Shown piece by piece: positions 46,696 through 55,906 of a stretch of DNA of 64,000 nucleotides. Each line of letters opens with the position of its first letter. The first letter of the stretch is position 1. The DNA lies in the NCBI RefSeq assembly GCF_003491345.1, contig NZ_CP025513.1, positions 186,001-250,000 on the forward strand, read 5' to 3'. Source of the DNA: Neorhizobium sp. SOG26 (lineage in GTDB: Bacteria; Pseudomonadota; Alphaproteobacteria; Rhizobiales; Rhizobiaceae). The notes under the pieces are model-generated. The model made no database searches. It was not told where the DNA came from and saw nothing but the letters and a program-made list of their open reading frames with translations. The position numbers were made by a program, and so were the translations under genes.

Positions 46696-48171
46696 ATGCT
46701 TGACGTCGTCAAACCCACGCCCGTGGTCAAGGGGCTCTACATCGGCGGGCAGTGGGTTCCTGCCGCTCGCACCTTCGAGGATCTCAACCCCTCGGACAAC
46801 ACGGTCTATGCCCGCATCCCGGATGGATCGGCCGCCGACATGCGCCGCGCCATTGATGCGGCACAGGCGGCATTCGGTGAATGGTCGGCCCGCGCCTTCC
46901 ACGAGCGCGCTCATATGCTGCTGAAGATCGCCGACGTATGGGAAAGGCGCAAGGACGACTTCTGTGCGGCTGCCATGGCAGAAGGCGGCGGCTGGAAGGG
47001 CAAAGGCCTGTTTGAGGCAGGTTACGTGGCAGAGGTGTTCCGCTCCGCTTCCGCTCTCTGCTACCAGTCGATCGGCGAGGTGCTGCCCTCCGAGCACCAC
47101 AAGTTCATGATGGCGACGCGCTTTCCGCTCGGCGTCGTCGGTGTCATCAGTCCGTGGAACATGCCAGGCATCCTCACGTCGCGCGGGTTTGCGGCAGCAC
47201 TCGCCGTCGGCAATACGGTAGTGCTGAAACCATCGGAGGACACGCCTTATTCCGGCGGCCTCTACTTCGCCGAAATCCTCGAGGAAGCAGGCATCCCGCC
47301 CGGCGTGTTCAACGTCGTCACCTGCTCGCGCGAGAGCGTTGGCGCCGTGGGCGATGAAATGATCTCCAACCCGCGGATCAAAGCCATCAGCTTTACTGGC
47401 TCGACCGCCGTCGGCCGCCAGATCGCTGCCAAATGCGGCGCCTATCTCAAGAAGGTCTGCGTCGAACTCGGCGGCAAGGACTCGATGATCCTGCTGGAAG
47501 ATGCCGATCTCGACGCCGCTGCCCGCGCCGCCAATTTCGGCTCGTTCATGCACCAGGGGCAGGTGTGCATGTCCACCGAGAAGCTGCTGGTGCACGAGAA
47601 GGTCTTTGACCCCTTCATGGACAAATTCCTCGCTCGTGCCCGCAAACTGAAGACGGGCCACACCAACGACCCCTCCAACATCATCGGCCCGTTGGTCAAC
47701 AACCGTCAGGCGCTACGCGTCAAGGCGCTGATCGACGACGCCGTAGCCAAGGGCGCGCGGGTGGAACTCGGCGGCCGCGCCTGGGACAATTTCGTTGAGC
47801 CGACGGTGCTGACCAATGTCAACAGCTCCATGAACATCTGGCACGATGAGACCTTTGGACCGGTCGTGGTTGTCTGCCCGTTCCGCGATGAAAACGAGGC
47901 AGTGGCGTTGAACAACGATACCGAATACGGGCTCACCGCCGCCGTCTGGTCACGAGACGAGGCTCGCGCCCTGCGTGTTGCCGAACGGCTGGAAACCGGC
48001 ATCTGCCACGTGAACTGCCAGAATATCAATGATGAACCGCATGTTCCGTTCGGCGGCACCAAGGCGAGCGGCGTTGGCCGTTATGGCGGCCGCTGGTCGC
48101 TGGATGCCTTTACCGAACTACGCTGGATCACGCTCGATCGCGGCGGCCGCCACTTCCCGCCGCAGTTCTGA
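46696..48171 (+). CDS. Aldehyde dehydrogenase, second copy
   Basis: A 491-residue NAD(P)-dependent aldehyde dehydrogenase. NAD loop SFTGSTAVGRQIAA, catalytic Glu in VELGGKDSM, catalytic Cys in FMHQGQVCMSTEKL. Overall it resembles vanillin/benzaldehyde dehydrogenases and is a paralogue of the enzyme at 39970, with which it shares the distinctive QGQVCMST active-site segment. GAGGAG precedes the ATG. Two different aldehyde dehydrogenases at either end of one transport operon suggest sequential or isomeric aldehyde substrates. Confidence 0.87.
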   Translation: MLDVVKPTPVVKGLYIGGQWVPAARTFEDLNPSDNTVYARIPDGSAADMRRAIDAAQAAFGEWSARAFHERAHMLLKIADVWERRKDDFCAAAMAEGGGWKGKGLFEAGYVAEVFRSASALCYQSIGEVLPSEHHKFMMATRFPLGVVGVISPWNMPGILTSRGFAAALAVGNTVVLKPSEDTPYSGGLYFAEILEEAGIPPGVFNVVTCSRESVGAVGDEMISNPRIKAISFTGSTAVGRQIAAKCGAYLKKVCVELGGKDSMILLEDADLDAAARAANFGSFMHQGQVCMSTEKLLVHEKVFDPFMDKFLARARKLKTGHTNDPSNIIGPLVNNRQALRVKALIDDAVAKGARVELGGRAWDNFVEPTVLTNVNSSMNIWHDETFGPVVVVCPFRDENEAVALNNDTEYGLTAAVWSRDEARALRVAERLETGICHVNCQNINDEPHVPFGGTKASGVGRYGGRWSLDAFTELRWITLDRGGRHFPPQF

Positions 48172-48195
48172 TCGACAAGGGATAAGGAAAAGACC

Positions 48196-49746
48196 ATGGG
48201 CATTCTGGGCTGGATCATTCTCCTCCTCGCCATCGCGGCAGCCATCATCGTACTGGCGGCATGGTTCTACGAACGCGCCACCAACGAGGTAAGCCTCATC
48301 CGCACCGGGATCGGCGGACGCAAGGTAGTGATCGATGGCGGCACGCTGGCAATTCCCTATTTCCACGAGGTCAGCCGCGTGAACATGCAGACGATCCGCA
48401 TGGATGTCGCCCGCACCGGCGACCACGCGCTGATCACCAAGGATCGCATGCGCATCGATGTCGGTGCGGAGTTCTACATCTCCGTTGTGCCCGAAGAGGC
48501 AGCCGTCGTGCGCGCCTCGCAGACACTCGGGCGCCGCACCTTTCAGCCGGACCAGCTTAAATCACTGATCGACGGCATGATGGTCGATGCGTTGCGCGCC
48601 GTCGCCGCGCAGATGACCATGGACGAACTGCATGAAAACCGCGGCGAGTTTGTTCGCCAGGTGCACGATTCGCTCGCCGGCACGCTGTCGAAATACGGCT
48701 TGCAGCTTGATAGCGTTTCGTTGACCTCGCTCGACCAGACACCGTTTTCGGCGCTCGACGAGAACAACGCCTTCAACGCCGTGGGCATGCGCAAGCTGGC
48801 CGAAGTCATCGCCAAGTCCAAGAAGGAACGCGCCGAGATCGAGGGTGAAAGCCAAGTCAGCGTCCGCCGTGCGGAGGTGGACTCCAACCGTCGTAAGCTG
48901 GAGATCGAGCTTGAACAGCGCCGGGCCGAGATCCAGCAGACACAGGAGATCGAGCTCTTGCTCGCACAACAGCTGGCGGAGGTCGCCCGCCGCAAGGCTG
49001 AGGCCGAGGCCGCCGCAGCCGAAGCGCGCATCGAAATGGAGCGGACGATCCAGACCGCGGCGCTGGCACGTGAACAGGTGATACGCGAGGCGGAGATCCT
49101 GCAGGCGCGTGCGCTTGAAATTGCCGAGCAGGACCGGGCAATCCAGATCGCTGCCAAGAGCCGCGAGGAAAGCCAGGCAAAGGCTGAGGCCACCGAGGCC
49201 AGGGCGGCCATCATCAAGGCCGAGGAGGAACTTTCGACGCTGAGGCAACTCGCAGAAGCGGAACGCCGCAAGCAGCTGGCGCTGCTGGCCGCCCAGCAGG
49301 AGGCGGAAGCCCAGGCAACTCGCGTAAAGATTACGTCGGAGAGCGATCAGTTTGCAGCCAAGACCCGTGGCCTCGTCAAGCGCGAGGAGGCCGAAACGCT
49401 ACGGATTCTCAAACACGCTGAAGCAGACGGCGAGGCCGCGCGCATAAAGGCGGAAAATAGCCGCTCACCGGAACTCGCAGCCATGGAGCTTGAAAAGGCG
49501 CGGCTCGCGGCCCTTCCCGCAATCATTGGCGAAATGGTCAAGCCGGCAGAGAAGATCAAAGGCATTTCGATCAACCACATCACTGGGCTTGGTCGCGCCG
49601 CGGACGGTGGGGAGCGTCCAGCCTCACCAGTCGATCACACCGTCAACGCCATTCTCGACATGGCCGTAACGCTGCCGACCATGAAGAAACTCGGCGATGC
49701 AGTCGGGCTCAACCTCGAAAAATTTATCCCCGAGGATCCTCGATGA
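48196..49746 (+). CDS. Flotillin-like SPFH-domain protein
   Basis: A 516-residue protein. One N-terminal membrane helix (GWIILLLAIAAAIIVLAAWF), an SPFH/band-7 domain to about residue 200 (AEFYISVVPEEAAVVRASQT), a long Ala/Glu/Arg-rich coiled coil (about 205-430) and a C-terminal conserved region (DMAVTLPTMKKLGDAVGL). Flotillins scaffold ordered membrane regions. AAGGA precedes the ATG, 24 bases after the aldehyde dehydrogenase, so it is the last gene of the operon. Flotillins usually sit beside NfeD-type genes; here there is none. It may organise the transporter and enzymes, which is inference. Confidence 0.88.
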   Translation: MGILGWIILLLAIAAAIIVLAAWFYERATNEVSLIRTGIGGRKVVIDGGTLAIPYFHEVSRVNMQTIRMDVARTGDHALITKDRMRIDVGAEFYISVVPEEAAVVRASQTLGRRTFQPDQLKSLIDGMMVDALRAVAAQMTMDELHENRGEFVRQVHDSLAGTLSKYGLQLDSVSLTSLDQTPFSALDENNAFNAVGMRKLAEVIAKSKKERAEIEGESQVSVRRAEVDSNRRKLEIELEQRRAEIQQTQEIELLLAQQLAEVARRKAEAEAAAAEARIEMERTIQTAALAREQVIREAEILQARALEIAEQDRAIQIAAKSREESQAKAEATEARAAIIKAEEELSTLRQLAEAERRKQLALLAAQQEAEAQATRVKITSESDQFAAKTRGLVKREEAETLRILKHAEADGEAARIKAENSRSPELAAMELEKARLAALPAIIGEMVKPAEKIKGISINHITGLGRAADGGERPASPVDHTVNAILDMAVTLPTMKKLGDAVGLNLEKFIPEDPR

Positions 49747-49831
49747 TCGGGGGTAGTACGGGAACTGAGCAAGGCCGGCAGCAGGTCCGGCAGCCCCGCA
49801 AGCCGACTCCGGTTTCCGTCTGGAGCGAAGC

Positions 49832-50130
49832 TCAAAGCGAGTGAATGAACGCGCGTAGCTTCTCCTCTGTGAAGACGATGATCTTGTGGTCGACGAGAAG
49901 ACCGTCGACCACCGCGTCATTGGTGAGGGGATGACGATTCCTGGGCAGACAAAAACCTGCGCGAGCATCCCGTTGACGATATACTTCAGGTGCGCCTGGG
50001 CGCGCACGCCAGCGAGTGCCCCATCCCCGGAAACCCTGATGATGAAGCAAGGTTTGTGCTTAAATCCCGAACTCAGGGCCGGACGTGACGCCCAGTCGAT
50101 TGGGTTCTTCAGCGGGTTTCGCTTGACCAA
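49832..50130 (-). pseudogene. Possible frameshifted small conserved ORF
   Basis: Two minus-strand frames look protein-like and complementary: NPLKNPIDWASRPALSSGFK ... VNGMLAQVFVCPG in one, and HPLTNDAVVDGLLVDHKIIV followed by FTEEKLRAFIHSL and a stop in the next. They would join through a shift near the T-run at about 49950-49960. I do not recognise the family. The rest of the 437 bp between the flotillin and D-aminopeptidase genes shows nothing else. Confidence 0.35.
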
Positions 50131-50183
50131 GGTGCCTGTTAGAGGTTGAAACGCAACATCCTCCCCAGCACAAGAAAATCCTC

Positions 50184-51749
50184 ATGACGACATCGATCGA
50201 TATCAAAAGCGTGATGCGTGAAGCATACCAGCTTGCTGAAAAGACACACGGTCCGGGCGGCGCAATCGGCATCGTCAAAGACGGCGAAATCGTCCTCCAA
50301 CATACTTGGGGATACGCTGACCTCAAAAAGCATCTGCCGGTGACGGCGCAAACCCGCTTTCCGATTTGCTCAATCAGCAAACAGTTCACCTGTGGCGTCC
50401 TGCTGGATCTCGGCGAACAACTGGAGCACTTCGACGCGGCGCTGCAAACATACCTGCCGAACCTCGAGACGACACGGCCGAGCATCCGCCATCTCTGCAA
50501 CAACCAGTCTGGCCTCAGAGACTACTGGGCATTGACGGTGCTGCATGGCGCCGATGCCGAGGACGTGTTCCGAAGGGAGGACGCCAAGCCGCTCTTTGCG
50601 CGCATGCGCACCACGCAATTTGCTCCGGCAAGCCGATATTCCTACTCAAACGGCAACTTCCGCATCCTCTCCGACGTGATCGAGGATCATACGGGACGTT
50701 CTCTCGGAAAGCTTTACCGCGAGCGAATCTTTGACGTCGCAGGAATGGAAACGGCCGAACTTCTTCCGGATACAACCACGCCCGCTGACGGCGTCGTCGG
50801 CCACGAAGGGAACGACACGACCGGCTTCTTCCCCGCGACGAACAGGATCTACTGGACCGGAGACGCCGGCATATCCGCGTCGCTGGACGACATGCTCGCG
50901 TGGGAGCGTTTCATCGATCGGACGCGTGAGGACGAGACCGGACTCTACCGACGGCTTTCAAGCCCACAGGTCTTTTCGGACGGCAACGAGGCACCCTACG
51001 GCAACGGTCTTGCCCATGACATGGTGGGGGAGACGCCGACGACTGGACATGGCGGGGCCTTGCGTGGCTTCCGCTGCCACCGGATCCATGCTGCGTCCGA
51101 GCGATTGTCCGTCGTCGTTCTGTTTAACCACGAAGGCGATGCCCAGGCAGCAGCGCGGCACCTCATGAAGGCTGCGCTTGGGCTTCCGCGGGAGACGCCG
51201 GGTGAAGCGCCAGCCGATCCCGCCTGGAAAGGACGTTATCTCGACCCTGGCACCGGCCTGTTGATGACGCTCGCCCCCGGCCACAGCGGCCTTAAGGCAA
51301 CATTTGCGGGATCGCCGGAGCGCCTAACGATTGGGGACGATAACACCGCCCGCTCACCCGCCATGACGTTAGCCCGACGCGGCGACGAGATGGAGTTCGA
51401 GCGCTGGCGGGAGAACCTGCGCGGCACCGCGAAAAAGGTTTCAGGTGAGCCCGTGCGGGACATTGCTGGGCGGTACCACGCCCGCGAGCTTGATGCATTT
51501 CTCGAGATCGTGGAAACGAACGGGGTGTTCTACGGCTTCTTCGAAGGCTTCCTTGGCAAAGGCGAAATGACACCTCTTTATCCCGCGGCCCAAGATATCT
51601 GGACACTGCCCTGCCGACGTTCGATGGATGCGCCAGCACCGGGAGACTGGACGGTCCAGGTCCACAGGAGCGGCAACGGACCCGTCAGTGGATTGACGAT
51701 CGGTTGCTGGCTCGCCCGAAACATCGGATATCGTCCCGTAGGACGCTGA
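50184..51749 (+). CDS. dap: D-aminopeptidase (penicillin-recognising serine hydrolase)
   Basis: A 521-residue enzyme of the beta-lactamase/DD-peptidase fold. Active-site Ser63-x-x-Lys66 lies in CSISKQF, the tyrosine motif in YSYSNGNFR and the third motif in GHGGALRGFRCHR. The sequence follows the Brucella/Ochrobactrum D-aminopeptidase along its whole length, including the two C-terminal beta-barrel domains (ending GLTIGCWLARN). That enzyme removes N-terminal D-amino acids from peptides and amides. There is no signal peptide, so it acts in the cytoplasm, presumably on peptides imported by the adjacent transporter. The ribosome site is weak. It is convergent with the transporter operon. Confidence 0.88.
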   Translation: MTTSIDIKSVMREAYQLAEKTHGPGGAIGIVKDGEIVLQHTWGYADLKKHLPVTAQTRFPICSISKQFTCGVLLDLGEQLEHFDAALQTYLPNLETTRPSIRHLCNNQSGLRDYWALTVLHGADAEDVFRREDAKPLFARMRTTQFAPASRYSYSNGNFRILSDVIEDHTGRSLGKLYRERIFDVAGMETAELLPDTTTPADGVVGHEGNDTTGFFPATNRIYWTGDAGISASLDDMLAWERFIDRTREDETGLYRRLSSPQVFSDGNEAPYGNGLAHDMVGETPTTGHGGALRGFRCHRIHAASERLSVVVLFNHEGDAQAAARHLMKAALGLPRETPGEAPADPAWKGRYLDPGTGLLMTLAPGHSGLKATFAGSPERLTIGDDNTARSPAMTLARRGDEMEFERWRENLRGTAKKVSGEPVRDIAGRYHARELDAFLEIVETNGVFYGFFEGFLGKGEMTPLYPAAQDIWTLPCRRSMDAPAPGDWTVQVHRSGNGPVSGLTIGCWLARNIGYRPVGR

Positions 51750-51766
51750 AGAGCACCAGAGCCATC

Positions 51767-51799
51767 AAAGGCCCGTCCGACATCGCCGGACGGGCCTTT
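51767..51799. terminator. Bidirectional terminator hairpin
   Basis: A 13-bp perfect stem (AAAGGCCCGTCCG / CGGACGGGCCTTT) with a seven-base loop lies between the convergent dap and peptide-binding-protein genes. It is A-rich on one side and T-rich on the other, so it works in both directions. Confidence 0.85.
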
Positions 51800-51831
51800 C
51801 TACGTTAACCAGTCGGAAGGAAGGCTGACAA

Positions 51832-53346
51832 TCAGTTCTTTACGGTGTCTTCCAAGAAGAAGCGGCCGAGAGGATTCTGGTGGAAGTTCTCGATGTTCTT
51901 TCGGGTGACGTTGATGAAGGGGCTGTAGTAAAGGTCGATCCAGTGGACGTCATCCTTGGACATCTTCTGGATGTCGACGTACATCTGCTCGCGTTTTGCC
52001 GGATCCATTTCAAGACGGGCAGCAGCAACAAGTTCCTTGACCTTCTCGTTGTTGTAACGGGTCATGTAGTTCATGTTGGTGTCATGGCCTACGACGAAGG
52101 TCGTTTTCTGGTCGGGGTCGAGAATGTCATTCGTCCAGTACATGACCGACAGGTCATAATCACCGGCGACGAGCGTATCCCAGGTCTGGCTGGGATCCAT
52201 CTTCTGCAGGTTGACCGTGATTCCAGCCGCCTGCAACTGCTGCTGGAGAAGGACCGCGATCTGTTCGTCAACCTCGTTGCCGGCGTTCACGATGTAGTTG
52301 AGCGTAAGGCCACTGACGCCTGCAGCGGCCAGAAGCTCCTTTGCCTTCTCAGGGTCATGAGGCCGCTGAAGGTTGTCAGCATAGTGATAAAGAGCGCCTT
52401 TTGGTACGAAGGAATAGGCTACTTCTCCGAAACCAAAGGTGACGGTGTCAACGATCGCCTTCTTGTTGATCGCATAGTCGATCGCCTCACGGACTTCCTT
52501 CTTCGCCAGATCGCCATGCTCGTGGTTGATGAGCAGGTGGTCTTCGCGTGTGGAGGTGTTGAGATGGACGGTCAGGTTTGCGTCCTTCTGAAGTTCCGCA
52601 ACGCGCGAGAACGGCACGAAGATCGCAGCGTCCAGCTGACCCGCCTGCACGTTCAACATGCGGGTATTGTCGTCGGGTACAGAGATCCATTCGACGCCAT
52701 CGAGGGAGACGCGTTCTGCCTCCCAGAAATTCGGGTTCTTCTCGAGGATGACACGGTCACCGCGGCGCCATTCCTTCACAATGAAGGCACCGGAGGCTAC
52801 AGGCATCTCAGCGTAGGCGTCCTCACCCACCGATTCCATCCCCGCCTTCGAGATGATCGAGGCGCCAGGCATGGCGAGCGTGGACAGGAACGGGGCCGAG
52901 GGACCAGTGAGCGTGATCACGAGGGTCTTGGGGTCCGTCGCTTCAGCCGTCTTGATCACGCTGTAGGAGTCGCTCCAGAGCGAACCTTCGTTGTCGCGGA
53001 TACGCAGCAGGCTGAACGCAGCATCTTCAGCTGTGATCGCGCTGCCATCCGAGAACTTGGCCTCGCGCATCTTGAAGGTATAGGTCAGACCGTCGTCCGA
53101 GATTGTCCAGCTCTCCGCGAGGCCAGGCTGCAGCTTGGTGCCGGTCTTGTCGACGCGCACGAGGACATCATAGACGTTCGAGAACACCCAGAAATCGATG
53201 TTCTGCGCAGTCTTGATCGGATCGAATGTGGAGGAGTCTTCGCGACGGCCGATCGTAAGGACGCCAGCCGCCTCGGCGAGCCCCGCCCCGACGGAAAGCG
53301 ACGTCATGACGGTCACGAGGCCGATTTTCATCCATTTTTTCAACAT
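51832..53346 (-). CDS. Peptide ABC transporter substrate-binding protein (DppA/OppA family 5)
   Basis: A 504-residue periplasmic protein. The signal peptide (LVTVMTSLSVGAGLAEAAG) is followed by the family-5 opening REDSSTFDPIKTAQNIDFWV and LQPGLAESWTISDDGLTYTF, the classic cluster. It ends the pip-dppBC-DF-A operon on the minus strand, with the shared hairpin terminator beyond it. The ligand is likely a di- or short peptide, possibly D-residue-containing given dap across the terminator. Confidence 0.9.
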   Translation of the reverse strand: MLKKWMKIGLVTVMTSLSVGAGLAEAAGVLTIGRREDSSTFDPIKTAQNIDFWVFSNVYDVLVRVDKTGTKLQPGLAESWTISDDGLTYTFKMREAKFSDGSAITAEDAAFSLLRIRDNEGSLWSDSYSVIKTAEATDPKTLVITLTGPSAPFLSTLAMPGASIISKAGMESVGEDAYAEMPVASGAFIVKEWRRGDRVILEKNPNFWEAERVSLDGVEWISVPDDNTRMLNVQAGQLDAAIFVPFSRVAELQKDANLTVHLNTSTREDHLLINHEHGDLAKKEVREAIDYAINKKAIVDTVTFGFGEVAYSFVPKGALYHYADNLQRPHDPEKAKELLAAAGVSGLTLNYIVNAGNEVDEQIAVLLQQQLQAAGITVNLQKMDPSQTWDTLVAGDYDLSVMYWTNDILDPDQKTTFVVGHDTNMNYMTRYNNEKVKELVAAARLEMDPAKREQMYVDIQKMSKDDVHWIDLYYSPFINVTRKNIENFHQNPLGRFFLEDTVKN

Positions 53347-53378
53347 CTGATATTCCCCTTCGTTGATCTTGTCTGTGG

Positions 53379-55055
53379 TCAGGCGGCAGTCGGCGCCGCA
53401 ATCTTTGGCGCCAGGAGCTTTTTGTCCGGATCGATATCCGGCACGGCATGGATAAGGGCCGCCGTGTAAGCCTTTTGCGGGCGAGCGAAGACGTCGGCTG
53501 ATCGCCCCTCCTCCACGACTTCACCGTGATACATGACCACAACCCGCTCACAGAGGTTGCGAACGATCGCCAGATCGTGCGCGATGAAGAGCAGCGTTAG
53601 GTTCATCCGTTCCTTCAGTTCGGCAAAGAGATCGACGATCTGCTTCTGGATGGTCACATCGAGCGCGGCGACGCACTCGTCGGCTATGATTAGGCGCGGG
53701 TTGACCGCAAGTGCCCTCGCAATGCCGACGCGCTGGCACTGCCCGCCGCTCATGCTCCGCGGACGGCGGTCCGCAAATTCCCGCCCGAGATGCACGAGAT
53801 CAAGCAATTCGTTGATGCGGCCCGGTATATCAGCCGACGGCGTCCCGTGGAATCGAAGCACCTCGCCCAGCGTTTCGCCGACTGTCATGCGTGGATTGAG
53901 CGCATTGAGCGGATCCTGGAACACCATCGCGGTCTCGCGGCGGAGTTTGGCAACTGCCTGTCTCGGCTGCTGCGCCAGATCAACACCGTCGAAGGTCACG
54001 TGGCCCGAGGAAAGCGGCGTCAGGCCCAGTATGGCACGCGCGAGTGTACTCTTGCCGCTGCCCGACTCCCCAACAATACCGATGGTGTTCCCTGGCATGA
54101 CCTGCAGGCTTACACCCTTGACGGCATGAACGACCTTGCTGCCGCCGTTGAAGAAGGAGCCGCCGACATCAAACCGCACGTGGAGATCATCGATCTCAAG
54201 CAAGGGTTTCGTCTTGTGGCAGTTGGTCATCTCCTCGGCGGCAGGCGTGGTCATCTCTTCAGCCGGCAATGATGGGTGGCTGCCAATCAGCATCTGTGTG
54301 TAATCATGCTTCGGAGCAGCGAGGATCTGCCGCTTCTCGCCCTGCTCCACCAATCGACCGTGGCGCATGACCGCAATCCGGTCGCAGGTTTGCGCGACGA
54401 TGCCAAGATCGTGTGTAATCATAATGACCGACAGGCCAAGCCTCTCCCGGAGATCAAGAATGAGTTCCAGGATCTGGGCCTGGATCGTCACGTCAAGTGC
54501 GGTCGTCGGTTCGTCGGCGATCAGGATCTTCGGCCGGCACGACAAAGCAGCTGCGATCATTGCCCGCTGTCGCATTCCACCAGAAAATTCATGCGGATAG
54601 TTGTTGAACTGGCGTTTCGGATCGGGAAAACCGACCTGTGCCAGCATCGCGATGGCCGCTTCGCGCGCCTCACTGGCCGTCGCTCCTTGATGGAAACGGA
54701 TGCCTTCTGCGATCTGTTGACCGATTTTCATGACCGGATCGAGGTGACTGCTCGGGTTCTGGAAGATCATGCCGATCTCGCGCCCCCGAACGGCGAGCAT
54801 TTCGGCTGAACTCGCCTTCACCAGATCGCGACCCGAAAGTTCGACCGAGCCCTCGTCGATTGACAGCTTGGTCGACGGCAAGAGGCCCATGACCGCGCGG
54901 CAGAGCAAACTCTTGCCCGAGCCGCTTTCTCCCACCAGTCCAAGGATTTCACCCTCGGCCAGATCAACGGAAACATGATCGATCAGGGTTCGCGGCGAGA
55001 CGTCGTCATGGAAGTTCACGACGAGGTCGCGGATCGACAGAAGCGGAGCAGTCAT
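53379..55055 (-). CDS. Peptide ABC transporter ATPases DppD and DppF fused in one chain
   Basis: A 558-residue protein with two complete ATPase modules. Module 1: Walker A GESGSGKSL, signature FSGGMRQR, Walker B LIADEPTTALD. Module 2 (from about residue 285): GESGSGKST, SMSGGQCQRVGIARAL, LIIADECVAALD (a DEC rather than DEP). Both end with the oligopeptide-type region. The two halves are usually separate genes. A linker of about 30 polar residues joins them. The start (ATG 55055) overlaps the DppC-type stop by four bases. Confidence 0.9.
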   Translation of the reverse strand: MTAPLLSIRDLVVNFHDDVSPRTLIDHVSVDLAEGEILGLVGESGSGKSLLCRAVMGLLPSTKLSIDEGSVELSGRDLVKASSAEMLAVRGREIGMIFQNPSSHLDPVMKIGQQIAEGIRFHQGATASEAREAAIAMLAQVGFPDPKRQFNNYPHEFSGGMRQRAMIAAALSCRPKILIADEPTTALDVTIQAQILELILDLRERLGLSVIMITHDLGIVAQTCDRIAVMRHGRLVEQGEKRQILAAPKHDYTQMLIGSHPSLPAEEMTTPAAEEMTNCHKTKPLLEIDDLHVRFDVGGSFFNGGSKVVHAVKGVSLQVMPGNTIGIVGESGSGKSTLARAILGLTPLSSGHVTFDGVDLAQQPRQAVAKLRRETAMVFQDPLNALNPRMTVGETLGEVLRFHGTPSADIPGRINELLDLVHLGREFADRRPRSMSGGQCQRVGIARALAVNPRLIIADECVAALDVTIQKQIVDLFAELKERMNLTLLFIAHDLAIVRNLCERVVVMYHGEVVEEGRSADVFARPQKAYTAALIHAVPDIDPDKKLLAPKIAAPTAA

Positions 55056-55906
55056 TCGTGGACCCCCAGCATGTCGCCCAGCGCATCGCCGAGCAGGCTG
55101 AATGCGAACGCGAGAAAGACGATGGAAAGGCCGGGGAAGAGCGGGATCCACCACCCGGTGGTGATGAAGGGCTGGCCCTCGGCGACCATGATGCCCCATT
55201 CCGCAGTCGGCGGTTGAACGCCGAGACCGAGATAGCTGATCGCCGCACCGTTCAGCAGCACGAGCACGGCATCCGACATCACGAATACCAAAGAACCAGC
55301 GACTGCGTTCGGCAGGAGGTGACGGAACATGATGCGCGTCCGGCTGAAGCCGAGACTGACGGCGGCAACCGCGTAGTCGCTGTTCTTCAGCACCAGTATC
55401 TGTGCCCGCACGAGGCGGGCATAGGATACCCAGCCGACGAGCGCCATGGCGATATAGAAGCTGGTGAGACCCGGACCGAGGATGGCGATGATGGACAGCA
55501 TCAGCACAAGGAACGGGAAGGCAAGGATGACGTCGATGATGCGCATGAACACCGCATCCACGAAGCCACCAAAGAACCCGGCAATCGTCCCAAGCAGCGT
55601 TCCGATCACGAACGGAAAGATCACCCCGATAAAGGCAATCTGGAGGTCGATCCGCGCACCCCAGATGACCCGCGAGAGGATATCGCGACCAAAGTTATCC
55701 GTCCCGAACGGGTGGCTGAGCGAAGGCGGCTGCAGGCGTACCTCCGCTGTCTGCATCACCGGATCATACGGAGCAATAAGAGGCGCAGCCAATGCGACGA
55801 CAATGAAGAACGCCAGGAGGCCAAGGCCGAGCGCCAGCGTCAGATGACGGCCGAGCCAACGGCTGAAACCGATCGAAAGAGGAAGACGTGCGGTCGACAC
55901 ACTCAT
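55052..55906 (-). CDS. Peptide ABC transporter permease (DppC type)
   Basis: A 284-residue inner-membrane permease. A short N-terminal cytoplasmic stretch precedes the first helix. It contains PPSLSHPFGTDNFGRDILSR, the DppC signature, and the coupling loop VRAQILVLKNSDYAVAAVSL. It overlaps both neighbours by four bases. Confidence 0.92.
   Translation of the reverse strand: MSVSTARLPLSIGFSRWLGRHLTLALGLGLLAFFIVVALAAPLIAPYDPVMQTAEVRLQPPSLSHPFGTDNFGRDILSRVIWGARIDLQIAFIGVIFPFVIGTLLGTIAGFFGGFVDAVFMRIIDVILAFPFLVLMLSIIAILGPGLTSFYIAMALVGWVSYARLVRAQILVLKNSDYAVAAVSLGFSRTRIMFRHLLPNAVAGSLVFVMSDAVLVLLNGAAISYLGLGVQPPTAEWGIMVAEGQPFITTGWWIPLFPGLSIVFLAFAFSLLGDALGDMLGVHE

Noticed and set aside
51880..53469. 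Long plus-strand ORF of about 530 codons opposite the peptide-binding protein
   Set aside because: It is antisense to a clear family-5 binding protein, shows no known motif and reflects codon bias of the opposite strand.
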